Under the pieces are notes generated by a model that saw only the letters and a program-made list of their open reading frames with translations, searched no databases and was not told the origin of the DNA. Positions 50,172 to 63,620 of a stretch of DNA of 64,000 bases are shown one piece after another. The stretch is from the NCBI RefSeq assembly GCF_040869045.1, contig NW_027136909.1:620001-684000 (forward strand), written 5' to 3'. Positions within the stretch are counted from its first letter, which is position 1, and the number at the start of each line of letters is the position of its first letter. Both the position numbers and the translations under genes were made by a program. The stretch comes from Eurosta solidaginis. Lineage: Eukaryota > Arthropoda > Insecta > Diptera > Tephritidae.

Positions 50172-53035
50172 GTTAACCGACTAAAAGGGATAAGTGTCCA
50201 TATCTATTGAACCAAGCAAGATAGAATCGATTTTGTTTTTGCAAATGATAGATTTTTATGTGTATATTAATTCAAAAGCTGATCCAAGGTCCTATCGCTA
50301 ACGGTTCAATGTCTACGTCATACTGGGTGGGGTTAACCGACTAATAGGGATAAGTGTCCATATCTATTGAACCAGGCAAGGTAGAATCGAATTTATTTTT
50401 GCAGATGGTAGGTTTTTATGTGCATATTAATCCACAAGCTGATCCAAGGTTCTATCGCTAACGGTTCAATTTCTACGTCAAACTGGGTGGGGTTAACCGA
50501 CTAAAAGGGATAAGTGTCCATATCTATTGAACCAAGCAAGACAGAATCCAATTTATTTTTGCAGATGGTAGGTTTTTATGTGTATATTATTCCACAAGCC
50601 AATACAAGGTTCTATCGCTAACGGTTCAATTTCTACGTCAAACTGGGTGGGGTTAACCGACTAAAAGGGATAAGTGTCCATATCTATTGAACCAAGCAAG
50701 ACAGAATCGAATTTATTTTTTCAGATGGTAGGTTTTTATGTGTATATTATTCCACAAGCCAATACAAGGTTCTATCGTTAACGGTTCAATTTCTACGTCA
50801 AAGTGGATGGGTTTAACCGACTAAAAGGGATAATTGTCCATATCTATTGAACCAAGCAAGATAGAACGATTTTGTTTTTGCAGATGATAGGTTTTTATGC
50901 GTAGATTAATCCACAAGCTGATCCAAGGCTCTATCTTTAATGGTTCAATTTCTACGTCAAAGTGGGTAGGGTTAACCGCCTAAAAGGGATAAGTGTCCAT
51001 ATCTATTGAACCAAGCAAGATAGAATCGATTTTGTTTTTGCAGATGATTGTTTTTTATGAGTATATTATTCCACAAGCCAATACAAGGTTCTATCGCTAA
51101 CGGTTCAATTTCTACGTCATACTGGGTCGGGTTAACCGACTAAAATGGATAAGTGTCCATATCTATTGAACCAAGCAAGATAGAATCGATTTTGTTTTTG
51201 CAAATTATAGATTTTTATGTGTATATTAATTCAAAAGCTGATCTAAGGTTCTATCGTTAACGGTTCAATTTCTACGTTATAGTGGTTGGGGTTAACCGAC
51301 TAAAAGGGATAAGTATACATATATATTGAACCAAGCAAGATAGAATCGAATTTATTTTTGCAGATGGTAGGTTTCTATGTGTATATTATTGCACAAGCCA
51401 ATACAAGGTTCTATCGTTAACGGTTCAATTTCTACGTTATAGTGGTTGGGGTTAACCGACTAAAAGGGATAATTGTCCATATCTATTGAACCAAGCAAGA
51501 TAGAACGATTTTGTTTTTGCAGATGATAGGTTTTTATGTGTATATTAATCCACAAGCTGATCCAAGGTTCCATCGTTAACGGTTCAATTTCTACGTCATA
51601 CTGGGTGGTGTTAACCGACTAAAAGGGATAAGTGTCCATATCTATTGAACCAAGCAAGACAGAATCGATTTTGTTTTTGCAGATGATAGGTTTTTATGTG
51701 TGTATTGATCCACAAGCCAATACAAGGTTCTATCGTTAACGGTTCAATTTCTACGTTATAGTGGTTGGGTTTAACCGACTAAAAGGGATAAGTGTCCATA
51801 TCTATTGAACCAAGCAAGATAGAATCGAATTTGTTTTTGCAGATGGTAGGTTTTTATGTGTATATTAGTCCACAAGCAGATCCAAGATTCTATCGCTAAC
51901 GGTTCACTTTCTACGTCATACTGGGTCGGGTTAACCGACTAAAATGGATAAGTGTCCATATCTATTGAACCAAGCAAGATAGAATCGATTTTGTTTTTTC
52001 AAATTATAGATTTTTATGTGTACATTAATTCAAAAGCTGATACAAGGTTCTATCGTTAACGGTTCAATTTCTACGTCAAAGTGGATGGGGTTAACCGACT
52101 AAAAGGGATAAGTGTCCATATCTATTGAACCAAGCAAGATAGAATCGATTTTGTTTTTGCAGATGATAGGTTTTTATGTGTGTATTGATCCACAAGCCAA
52201 TACAAGGTTCTATCGTTAACGGTTCAATTTCTACGTTATAGTGGTTCGGGTTAACCGACTAAAAGGGATAACTGTCCATATCTATTGAACCAAGCAAAAT
52301 ATAATCGATTTTATTTTTGCATATTATAGGTTTTTATGTGTATATTAATCCACAAGCAGATCCAAGATTCTATCGCTAACGGTTCAATTTCTACGTCATA
52401 CTGGGTCGGGTTAACCGACTAAAATGGATAAGTGTCCATATCTATTGAACCAAGCAAGATAGAATCGATTCTGTTTTTGCAAATGATAGATTTTATGTGT
52501 ATATTAATTCAAAAGCTGATACAAGGTTCTATCGTTAACGGTTCAATTTCTACGTCATACTGGGTCGGGTTAACCGACTAAAATGGATAAGTGTCCATAT
52601 CTATTGAACCAAGCAAGATAGAATCGATTTTGTTTTTGCAGATGGTAGGTTTTTATGTATATATTAATCCACAAGCAGATCCAAGATTCTATCGCTAACG
52701 GTTCAATTTCTACGTCATACTGGGTCGGGTTAACTGACTAAAATGGATAAGTGTCCATATCTATTGAACCAAGCAAGATAGAATCGATTTTGTTTTTGCA
52801 AATTATAGATTTTTATGTGTATATTAATTCAAAAGCTGATATAAGGTTCTATCGTTAACGGTTCAATTTCTACGTTATAGTGGTTGGGGTTAACCGACTA
52901 AATGGGATAAGTATACATATATATTGAACCAAGCAAGATAGAATCGAATTTATTTTTGCAGATGGTAGGTTTCTATGTGTATATTATTCCACAAGCCAAC
53001 ACAAGGTTCTATCGTTAACGGTTCAATTTCTACGT
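50172..53035. repeat. 23/24-monomer duplicated block, right copy
   Basis: Copy of 46,492-49,196 with one extra monomer at about 52,471-52,630 (tctgtttttgcaaatgatag, with a one-base loss in gattttatgtg). Differences seen: ttccacaagcc/ttgcacaagcc, tttttatatg/tttttatgtg, gcaaatcc/gcagatcc, tatattaatt/tacattaatt and gatctaagg/gatataagg. Confidence 0.93.
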
Positions 53036-54872
53036 TATAGTGGTTGGGGTTAACCGACTAAAAGGGATAATTGTCCATATCTATTGAACCAAGCAAGATA
53101 GAACGATTTTGTTTTTGCAGATGATAGGTTTTTATGTGTATATTAATCCACAAGCTGATCCAAGGTTCCATCGTTAACGGTTCAATTTCTACGTCATACT
53201 GGGTGGTGTTAACCGACTAAAAGGGATAAGTGTCCATATCTATTGAACCAAGCAAGACAGAATCGATTTTATTTCTGCAGATGGTAGGTTTTTATGTGTA
53301 TATTAATCCACAAGCTGATCCAAGGTTCTACCGCTAACGGTTCAATATCTACGTCATACTGGGTGGGGTTATCCGACTAAAAGGTATAAGTGTCCATATC
53401 TATTGAACCAAGCAAGATAGAATCGATTTTATTTTTGCAGATTATAGGTTTTTATGTGTATATTAATCCACAAGCTGATCCAAGGTTCTGTCGTTAACGG
53501 TTCAATTTCTACGTTATACTGGGTTGGGTTAACCGACTAAAAGGGATAAGTGTCCATATCTATTGAACCAAGCAAGATAGAATCGATTTTATTTTTGCAG
53601 ATGGTAGGTTTTTATGTGTATATTAATCCACAAGATGATCCAAGGTTCTATCGCTAACGGTTAAATTTCTACGTAATACTGGGTGGGGTTAACCGACTAA
53701 AATGGATAAGTGTCCACATCTATTGAACCAAGCAATATAGAATCGATTTTACTTTTGCAGAGGGTAGGTTTTCATGTGTATATTAATCCACGAGCTGATC
53801 CAAGGTTCTATCGCTAACGGTTCAATTTCTACGTCATACTGTGTGGGGTTAACCGAGTAAAATGGATAAGTGTCCATATCTATTGAACCAAGCAAGATAG
53901 AATCGATTTTGTTTTTGCAGATGATAGGTTTTTATGTGTATATTAATCCACAAGCTGATTCAAGGTTCTATCGCTAACGGTTCAATTTCTACGTTATAGT
54001 GGTTGGGGTTAACCGACTAAAAGGGATAATTGTCCATATCTATTGAACCAAGCAAGATAGAACGATTTTGTTTTTGCAGATGATAGGTTTTTATGTGTAT
54101 ATTAATCCACAAGCTGATCCAAGGTTCCATCGTTAACGGTTCAATTTCTACGTCATACTGGGTGGTGTTAACCGACTAAAAGGGATAAGTGTCCATATCT
54201 ATTGAACCAAGCAAGACAGAATCGATTTTACTTCTGCAGATGGTAGGTTTTTATGTGTATATTAATCCACAAGCTGATCCAAGGTTCTACCGCTAACGGT
54301 TCAATATCTACGTCATACTGGGTGGGGTTATCCGACTAAAAGGTATAAGTGTCCATATCTATTGAACCAAGCAAGATAGAATCGAATTTGTTTTTGCAGA
54401 TGGTAGTTTTTTATGTGTATATTAATCCACAAATTGATCCAAGGTTCTATCGCTAACGGTTCAATTTCTACGTTATACTGGGTGGGGTTAACCGACTAAA
54501 AGGGATAAGTGTCCATATCTATTGAACCAAGCAAGATAGAATCGATTTTGTTTTTGCAGATGATTGTTTTTTATGAGTATATTATTCCACAAGCCAATAC
54601 AAGGTTCTATCGCTAACGGTTCAATTTCTACGTCATACTGGGTGGGGTTAACCGACTAAAAGGGATAAGTGTCCTTATCTATTGAACCAACAAGACAGAA
54701 TCGATTTTATTTCTGCAGATGGTAGGTTTTTAAGTGTATATTAATCCACAAATTGATCCAAGGTTCTATCGCTAACGGTTCAATTTCTACGTTATACTGG
54801 GTGGGGTTAACCGACTAAAAGGGATAAGTGTCCATATCTATTGAACCAAGCAAGATAGAATCGATTTTATTT
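50836..54872. repeat. ~4-kb duplicated block, left copy (offset 5,590 then 5,431)
   Basis: Recurs at 56,426-60,303. The offset is 5,590 bp up to the 53-kb region and 5,431 bp beyond. The 159-bp difference is one agaacgatt-type monomer present here near 53,040-53,200 and absent in the right copy near 58,640. It overlaps the 23/24-monomer block, so some segments exist in three versions (47.2, 50.9 and 56.5 kb). Confidence 0.9.
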
Positions 54873-56425
54873 CTGCAGATGGTAGGTTTTTATGTGTATA
54901 TTAATCCACAAATTGATCCAAGGTTCTATCGCTAACGGTTCAATTTCTACGTCATACTGGGTGGGGTTAACCGACTAAAAGGGATAAGTGTCCACATCCA
55001 TTGAACCAACAAGATAGAATCGATTTTACTTTTGCAGAGGGTAGGTTTTCATGTGTATATTAATCCACGAGCTGATCCAAGGTTCTATCGCTAACGGTTC
55101 AATTTCTACGTCATACTGTGTGGGGTTAACCGAGTAAAATGGATAAGTGTCCATATCTATTGAACCAAGCAAGATAGAATCGATTTTGTTTTTGCAGATG
55201 ATAGGTTTTTATGTGTATATTAATCCACAAGCTGATCCAAGGTTCTATCGCTAACGGTTCAATTTGTACGTCATACTGGGTGGGGTTAACCGACTAAAAG
55301 GGATAAGTGTCCTTATCTATTGAACCATCAAGACAGAATCGATTTTATTTCTGCAGATGGTAGGTTTTTATGTGTGTATTAATCCACAAATTGACCCAAG
55401 GTTCTATCGCTAACGGTTCAATTTCTACGTCATACTGGGTGGGGTTAACCGACTAAAAGGGATAAGTGTCCTTATCTATTGAACCAACAAGACAGAATCG
55501 ATTTTATTTCTGCAGATGGTAGGTTTTTATGTGTATATTAATCCACAAGATGATCCAAGGTTCTATCGCTAACGGTTAAATTTCTACGTAATACTGGGTG
55601 GGGTTAACCGACTAAAAGGGATAAGTGTCCACATCCATTGAACCAAGCAAGATAGAATCGATTTTACTTTTGCAGAGGGTAGGTTTTCATGTGTATATTA
55701 ATCCACGAGCTGATCCAAGGTTCTATCGCTAACGGTTCAATTTCTACGTCATACTGTGTGGGGTTAACCGAGTAAAATGGATAAGTGTCCATATCTATTG
55801 AACCAAGCAAGATAGAATCGATTTTGTTTTTGCAGATGATAGGTTTTTATGTGTATATTAATCCACAAGCTGACCCAAGGTTCTATCGCTAACGGTTCAA
55901 TTTCTACGTCATACTGGGTGGGGTTAACCGACTAAAAGGGATAAGTGTCCTTATCTATTGAACCAACAAGACAGAATCGATTTTATTTCTGCAGATGGTA
56001 GGTTTTTATGTGTATATTAATCCACAAATTGATCCAAGGTTCTATCGCTAACGGTTCAATTTCTACGTTATACTGGGTGGGGTTAACCGACTAAAAGGGA
56101 TAAGTGTCCATATCTATTGAACCAAGCAAGATAGAATCGATTTTATTTTTGCAGATGGTAGGTTTTTATGTGTATATTAATCCACAAGATGATCCAAGGT
56201 TCTATCGCTAACGGTTAAATTTCTACGTAATACTGGGTGGGGTTAACCGACTAAAAGGGATAAGTGTCCACATCTATTGAACCAAGCAAGATAGAATCGA
56301 TTTTACTTTTGCAGAGGGTAGGTTTTCATGTATATATTAATCCACGAGCTGATCCAAGGTACTATCGCTAACGGTTCAATTTCTACGTCATACTGTGTGG
56401 GGTTAACCGAGTAAAATGGATAAGT
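54873..56425. repeat. Imperfect 4-monomer HOR, ~638-bp period
   Basis: The marker acttttgcagagggtagg recurs at 55,028, 55,666 and 56,305 (638 and 639 bp apart) and also at 53,751, two periods to the left. The order is agggtagg, gatgatagg, tttctgcag with accaacaag, then ccacaagatgatcc with ggttaaatttc. The period is two bases short of 640 because accaagcaag became accaacaag in one monomer. A minus-strand open frame at 56,303-56,506 is a chance by-product. Confidence 0.85.
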
Positions 56426-59400
56426 GTCCATATCTATTGAACCAAGCAAGATAGAACGATTTTGTTTCTGCAGATGATATGTTTTTATGCGTAGATTAAT
56501 CCACAAGCTGATCCAAGGCTCTATCTTTAATGGTTCAATTTCTACGTCAAAGTGGGTAGGGTTAACCGCCTAAAAGGGATAAGTGTCCATATCTATTGAA
56601 CCAAGCAAGATAGAATCGATTTTGTTTTTGCAGATGATTGTTTCTTATGAGTATATTATTCCACAAGCCAATACAAGGTTCTATCGCTAACGGTTCAATT
56701 TCTACGTCATACTGGGTCGGGTTAACCGACTAAAATGGATAAGTGTCCATATCTATTGAACCAAGCAAGATAGAATCGATTTTGTTTTTGCAAATTATAG
56801 ATTTTTATGTGTATATTAATTCAAAAGCTGATCTAAGGTTCTATCGTTAACGGTTCAATTTCTACGTTATAGTGGTTGGGGTTAACCGACTAAAAGGGAT
56901 AAGTATACATATATATTGAACCAAGCAAGATAGAATCGAATTTATTTTTGCAGATGGTAGGTTTCTATGTGTATATTATTCCACAAGCCAATACAAGGTT
57001 CTATCGTTAACGGTTCAATTTCTACGTTATAGTGGTTGGGGTTAACCGACTAAAAGGGATAATTGTCCATATCTATTGAACCAAGCAAGATAGAACGATT
57101 TTGTTTTTGCATATGATAGGTTTTTATGTGTATATTAATCCACAAGCTGATCCAAGGTTCCATCGTTAACGGTTCAATTTCTACGTCATACTGGGTGGTG
57201 TTAACCGACTAAAAGGGATAAGTGTCCATATCTATTGAACTAAGCAAGACAGAATCGATTTTGTTTTTGCAGATGATAGGTTTTTATGTGTGTATTGATC
57301 CACAAGCCAATACAAGGTTCTATCGTTAACGGTTCAATTTCTACGTTATAGTGGTTGGGGTTAACCGACTAAAAGGGATAAGTGTCCATATCTATTGAAC
57401 CAAGCCAGATAGAATCGAATTTGTTTTTGCAGATGGTAGGTTTTTATGTGTACATTAGTCCACAAGCAGATCCAAGATTCTATCGCTAACGGTTCACTTT
57501 CTACGTCATACTGGGTCGGGTTAACCGACTAAAATGGATAAGTGTCCATATCTATTGAACCAAGCAAGATAGAATCGATTTTGTTTTTTCAAATTATAGA
57601 TTTTTATGTGTATATTAATTCAAAAGCTGATACAAGGTTCTATCGTTAACGGTTCAATTTCTACGTCAAAGTGGATGGGGTTAACCGACTAAAAGGGATA
57701 AGTGTCCATATCTATTGAACCAAGCAAGATAGAATCGATTTTGTTTTTGCAGATGATAGGTTTTTATGTGTGTATTGATCCACAAGCCAATACAAGGTTC
57801 TATCGTTAACGGTTCAATTTCTACGTTATAGTGGTTGGGGTTAACCGACTAAAAGGGATAAGTGTCCATATCTATTGAACCAAGCAAAATATAATCGATT
57901 TTATTTTTGCATATTATAGGTTTTTATGTGTATATTAATTCACAAGCAGATCCAAGATTCTATCGCTAACGGTTCAATTTCTACGTCATACTGGGTCGGG
58001 TTAACCGACTAAAATGGATAAGGGTCCATATCTATTGAACCAAGCAAGATAGAATCGATTCTGTTTTTGCAAATGATAGATTTTATGTGTATATTAATTC
58101 AAAAGCTGATACAAGGTTCTATCGTTAACGGTTCAATTTCTAAGTCATACTGGGTCGGGTTAACCGACAAAAATGGATAAGTGTCCATATCTATTGAACC
58201 AAGCAAGATAGAATCGATTTTGTTTTTGCAGATGGTAGGTTTTTATGTATATATTAATCCACAAGCAGATCCAAGATTCTATCGCTAACGGTTCAATTTC
58301 TACGTCATACTGGGTCGGGTTAACTGACTAAAATGGATAAGTGTCCATATCTATTGAACCAAGCAAGATAGAATCGATTTTGTTTTTGCAAATTATAGAT
58401 TTTTATGTATATATTAATTCAAAAGCTGATCTAAGGTTCTATCGTTAACGGTTCAATTTCTACGTTATAGTGGTTGGGGTTAACCGACTAAAAGGGATAA
58501 GTATACATATATATTGAACCAAGCAAGATAGAATCGAATTTATTTTTGCAGATGGTAGGTTTCTATGTGTATATTATTCCACAAGCCAATACAAGGTTCT
58601 ATCGTTAACGGTTCAATTTCTACGTTATAGTGGTTGGGGTTAACCGACTAAAAGGGATAAGTGTCCATATCTATTGAACCAAGCAAGACAGAATCGATTT
58701 TATTTCTGCAGATGGTAGGTTTTTATATGTATATTAATCCACAAGCTTATCCAAGGATCTACCGCTAACGGTTCAATATCTACGTCATACTGGGTGGGGT
58801 TATCCGACTAAAAGGTATAAGTGTCCATATCTATTGAACCAAGCAAGATATAATCGATTTTATTTTTGCAGATTATAGGTTTTTATGTGTATATTAATCC
58901 ACAAGCTGATCCAAGGTTCTGTCGTTAACGGTTCAATTTCTACGTTATACTGGGTGGGGTTAACCGACTAAAAGGGATAAGTGTCCATATCTATTGAACC
59001 AAGCAAGATAGAATCGATTTTATTTTTGCAGATGGTAGGTTTTTATGTCTATATTAATCCACAAGATGATCCAAGGTTCTATCGCTAACGGTTAAATTTC
59101 TACGTAATACTGGGTGGGGTTAACCGACTAAAAGGGATAAGTGTCCACATCTATTGAACCAAGCAAGATAGAATCGATTTTACTTTTGCAGAGGGTAGGT
59201 TTTCATGTGTATATTAATCCACGAGCTGATCCAAGGTTCTATCGCTAACGGTTCAATTTCTACGTCATACTGTGTGGGGTTAACCGAGCAAAATGGATAA
59301 GTGTCCATATCTATTGAACCAAGCAAGATAGAATCGATTTTGTTTTTGCAGATGATAGGTTTTTATGTGTATATTAATCCACAAGCTGGTCCAAGGTTGT

Positions 59401-60303
59401 ATCGCTAACGGTTCAATTTCTACGTTATAGTGGTTGGGGTTAACCGACTAAAATGGATAATTGTCCATATCTATTGAACCAAGCAAGATAGAACGATTTT
59501 GTTTTTGCAGATGATAGGTTTTTATGTGTATATTAATCCACAAGCTGATCCAAGGTTCCATCGTTAACGGTTCAATTTCTACGTCATACTGGGTGGTGTT
59601 AACCGACTAAAAGGGATAAGTGTCCATATCTATTGAACCAAGCAAGACATAATCGATTTTATTTCTGGAGATGGTAGGTTTTTATGTGTATATTAATCCA
59701 CAAGCTGATCCAAGGTTCTACCGCTAACGGTTCAATATCTACGTCATACTGGGTGGGGTTATCCGACTAAAAGGTATAAGTGTCCATATCTATTGAACCA
59801 AGCAAGATAGAATCGAATTTGTTTTTGCAGATGGTAGGTTTTTATGTGTATATTAATCCACAAATTGATCCAAGGTTCTATCGCTAACGGTTCAATTTCT
59901 ACGTTATACTGGGTGGGGTTAACCGACTAAAAGGGATAAGTGTCCATATCTATTGAACCAAGCAAGATAGAATCGATTTTGTTTTTGCAGATGATTGTTT
60001 TTTATGAGTATATTATTCCACAAGCCAATACAAGGTTCTATCGCTAACGGTTCAATTCCTACGTCATACTGGGTGGGGTTAACCGACTAAAAGCGATAAG
60101 TGTCCTTATCTATTGAACCAACAAGACAGAATCGATTTTATTTCTGCAGATGGTAGGTTTTTATGTGTATATTAATCCACAAATTGATCCAAGGTTCTAT
60201 CGCTAACGGTTCAATTTCTACGTTATACTGGGTGGGGTTAACCGACTAAAAGGGATAAGTGTCCATATCTATTGAACCAAGCAAGATAGAATCGATTTTA
60301 TTT
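56426..60303. repeat. ~4-kb duplicated block, right copy
   Basis: Copy of 50,836-54,872. Differences seen include tttgtttctgcag, gatatgtttttatgc, gtttcttatgag, gaactaagcaag, ataagggtccat, ctaagtcatac, ccgacaaaaatgg, caagcttatccaaggatc, ttctggagatgg and aaagcgataag. It is more diverged than the 4,960-bp pair. Confidence 0.9.
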
Positions 60304-60320
60304 TTGCAGATGGTAGGTTT

Positions 60321-60820
60321 TTATGTGTATATTAATCCACAAGATGATCCAAGGTTCTATCGCTAACGGTTAAATTTCTACGTAATACTGGGTGGGGTTA
60401 ACCGACTAAAAGGGATAAGTGTCCACATCTATTGAACCAAGCAAGATAGAATCGATTTTACTTTTGCTGAGGGTAGGTTTTCATGTGTATATTAATCCAC
60501 GAGCTGATCCAAGGTTCTACCGCTAACGGTTCAATTTCTACGTCATACTGTGTGGGGTTAACCGAGTAAAATGGATAAGTGTCCATATCTATTGAACCAA
60601 GCAAGATAGAATCGATTTTGTTTTTGCAGATGATAGGTCTTTATGTGTATATTAATCCACAAGATGATCCAAGGTTCTATCGCTAACGGTTAAATTTCTA
60701 CGTAATACTGGGTGGGGTTAACCGACTAAAAGGGATAAGTGTCCACATCTATTGAACCAAGCAAGATAGAATCGATTTTACTTTTGCTGAGGGTAGGTTT
60801 TCATGTGTATATTAATCCAC
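60321..60820. repeat. 320-bp offset duplication with tgctgaggg marker
   Basis: 60,321-60,500 and 60,641-60,820 read identically, including ccacaagatgatcc, ggttaaatttc, gtaatactggg and the rare cttttgctgagggtagg (from cttttgcagagggtagg). They split at attaatccacgag versus attaatccacaag. Confidence 0.93.
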
Positions 60821-63572
60821 AAGCTGACCCAAGGTTCTATCGCTAACGGTTCAATTTCTACGTCATACTGGGTGGGGTTAACCGACTAATAGGGATAAGT
60901 GTCCATATCTGTTGAACCAAGCAAGGTAGAATCGAATTTATTTTTGCAGATGGTAGGTTTTTATGTGCATATTAATCCACAAGCTGATCCAAGGGTTTAT
61001 CGCTAACGGTTCAATTTCTACGTCAAACTGGGTGGGGTTAACCGACTAAAAGGGATAAGTGTCCATATCTATTGAACCAAGCAAGATCGAATCGATTTTG
61101 TTTTTGCAAATGATAGATTTTTATGTGTATATTAATTCAAAAGCTGATACAAGGTTCTATCGTTAACGGTTCAATTTCTACGTCATACTGGGTTGGGTTA
61201 ACCGACTAAAATGGATAAGTGTCCATATCTATTGAACCAAGCAAGATAGAATCGATTTTATTTTTGCAAATGATAGATTTTTATGTGTATATTAATTCAA
61301 AAGCTGACCTAAGGTTCTATCTTTAACGGTTCAATTTCTACGTTATAGTGGTTGGGGTTAACCGACTAAAAGGATAAGTATACATATATATTGAACCAAG
61401 CAAGATAGAATCGAATTTATTTTTGCAGATGGTAGGTTTCTATGTGTATATTATTCCACAAGCCAATACAAGGTTCTATCGTTAACGGTTCAATTTCTAC
61501 GTTATAGTGGTTGGGGTTAACCGACTAAAAGGGATAATTGTCCATATCTATTGAACCAAGCAAGATAGAACGATTTTGTTTTTGCAGATGATAGGTTTTT
61601 ATGTGTATATTAATCCACAAGCTGATCCAAGGTTCCATCGTTAACGGTTCAATTTCTACGTCATACTGGGTGGTGTTAACCGACTAAAAGGGATAAGTGT
61701 CCATATCTATTGAACCAAGCAAGACAGAATCGATTTTATTTCTGCAGATGGTAGGTTTTTATGTGTATATTAATCCACAAGCTGATCCAAGGTTCTACCG
61801 CTAACGTTTCAATATCTACGTCATACTGGGTGGGGTTATCCGACTAAAAGGTATAAGTGTCCATATCTATTGAACCAAGCAAGATAGAATCGATTTTATT
61901 TTTGCAGATTATAGGTTTTTATGTGTATATTAATCCACAAGCTGATCCAAGGTTCTGTCGTTAACGGTTCAATTTCTACGTTATAGTGGTTGGGGTTAAC
62001 CGACTAAAAGGGATAAGTGTCCATATCTATTGAACCAAGCAAGATAGAATCGAATTTGTTTTTGCAGATGGTAGGTTTTTATGTGTATATTAATCCACAA
62101 GCAGATCCAAGATTCTATCGCTAACGGTTCACTTTCTACGTCATACTGGGTCGGGTTAACCGACTAAAATGGATAAGTGTCCATATCTATTGAACCAAGC
62201 AAGGTAGAATCGATTTTGTTTTTGCAAATTATAGATTTTTATGTGTATATTAATTCAAAAGCTGATACAAGGTTCTATCGTTAACGGTTCAATTTCTACG
62301 TAAAAGTGGATGGGGTTAACCGACTAAAAGGGATAAGTATCCATATCTATTGAACCAAGCAAGATAGAATCGATTTTGTTTTTGCAGATGATAGGTTTTT
62401 ATGTGTATATTGATCCACAAGGCAATACAAGGTTCTATCGTTAACGGTTCAATTTCTACGTTATAGTGGTTGGGGTTAACCGACTAAAAGGGATAAGTGT
62501 CCATATCTATTGAACCAAGCAAGATATAATCGATTTTATTTTTGCATATTATAGGTTTTTATGTGTATATTAATCCACAAGCAGATCCAAGATTATATCG
62601 CTAACGGTTCAATTTCTACGTCATACTGGGTCGGGTTAACCGACTAAAATGGATAAGTGTCCATATCTATTGAACCAAGCAAGATAGAATCGATTTTGTT
62701 TTTGCAAATGATAGATTTTTATGTGTATATTAATTCAAAAGCTGATACAAGGTTCTATCGTTAACGGTTCAATTTCTACGTCATACTGGGTCGGGTTAAC
62801 CGACTAAAATGGATAAGTGTCCATATCTATTGAACCAAGCAAGATAGAATCGATTTTGTTTTTGCAAATGATAGATTTTTATGTGTATATTAATTCAAAA
62901 GCTGATCCAAGGTCCTATCGCTAACGGTTCAATGTCTACGTCATACTGGGTGGGGTTAACCGACTAATAGGGATAAGTGTCCATATCTATTGAACCAGGC
63001 AAGGTAGAATCGAATTTATTTTTGCAGATGGTAGGTTTTTATGTGCATATTAATCCACAAGCTGATCCAAGGTTCTATCGCTAACGGTTCAATTTCTACG
63101 TCAAACTGGGTGGGGTTAACCGACTAAAAGGGATAAGTGTCCATATCTATTGAACCAAGCAAGACAGAATCGAATTTATTTTTTCAGATGGTAGGTTTTT
63201 ATGTGTATATTATTCCACAAGCCAATACAAGGTTCTATCGTTAACGGTTCAATTTCTACGTCAAAGTGGATGGGTTTAACCGACTAAAAGGGATAATTAT
63301 CCATATCTATTGAACCAAGCAAGATAGAACGATTTTGTTTTTGCAGATGATAGGTTTTTATGCGTAGATTAATCCACAAGCTGATCCAAGGCTCTATCTT
63401 TAATGGTTCAATTTCTACGTCAAAGTGGGTAGGGTTAACCGCCTAAAAGGGATAAGTGTCCATACCTATTGAACCAAGCAAGATAGAATCGATTTTGTTT
63501 TTGCAGATGATTGTTTTTTATGAGTATATTATTCCACAAGCCAATACAAGGTTCTATCGCTAACGGTTCAAT
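60821..63572. repeat. Right-hand mixed satellite segment
   Basis: About 17 monomers. 61,480-62,700 follows the familiar order agaacgatt, tttctgcag, gcagattatagg, aatttgtttttgcag, caaattatag, gatgatagg, catattatagg. 62,880-63,540 follows 50,260-51,080 (ggtcctatcgc, accaggcaagg, tttttcagatgg, gcgtagattaatcc, atgattgttttttatgag) but lacks the acagaatccaattt monomer. No gene is seen. Confidence 0.85.
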
Positions 63573-63593
63573 TCGAACCGTCGTAAAGGGGGA
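63571..63593. other. Anomalous junction inside a monomer
   Basis: After taacggttcaatt the text reads cgaaccgtcgtaaaggggg and then resumes at ataagtgtcc. A normal monomer here has tctacgtcatactgggtgg followed by ggttaaccgactaaaaggg. About 21-22 bp are lost and several bases next to the join are changed, so the local period is about 139 bp. It also creates a short dyad, cggttc-aattc-gaaccg. Confidence 0.88.
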
Positions 63594-63620
63594 TAAGTGT
63601 CCTTATCTATTGAACCAACA

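Noticed and set aside
56303..56506. Minus-strand open frame of 67 codons
   Set aside because: It covers satellite monomers with the gagtaaaatgg variant, which removes the usual stop. It is a repeat shadow, as above.
63571..63593. Insertion of foreign DNA at the odd junction
   Set aside because: The text is shorter than a normal monomer, and most of it can be aligned to aaccgactaaaaggg with changes, so a deletion with local errors explains it better.
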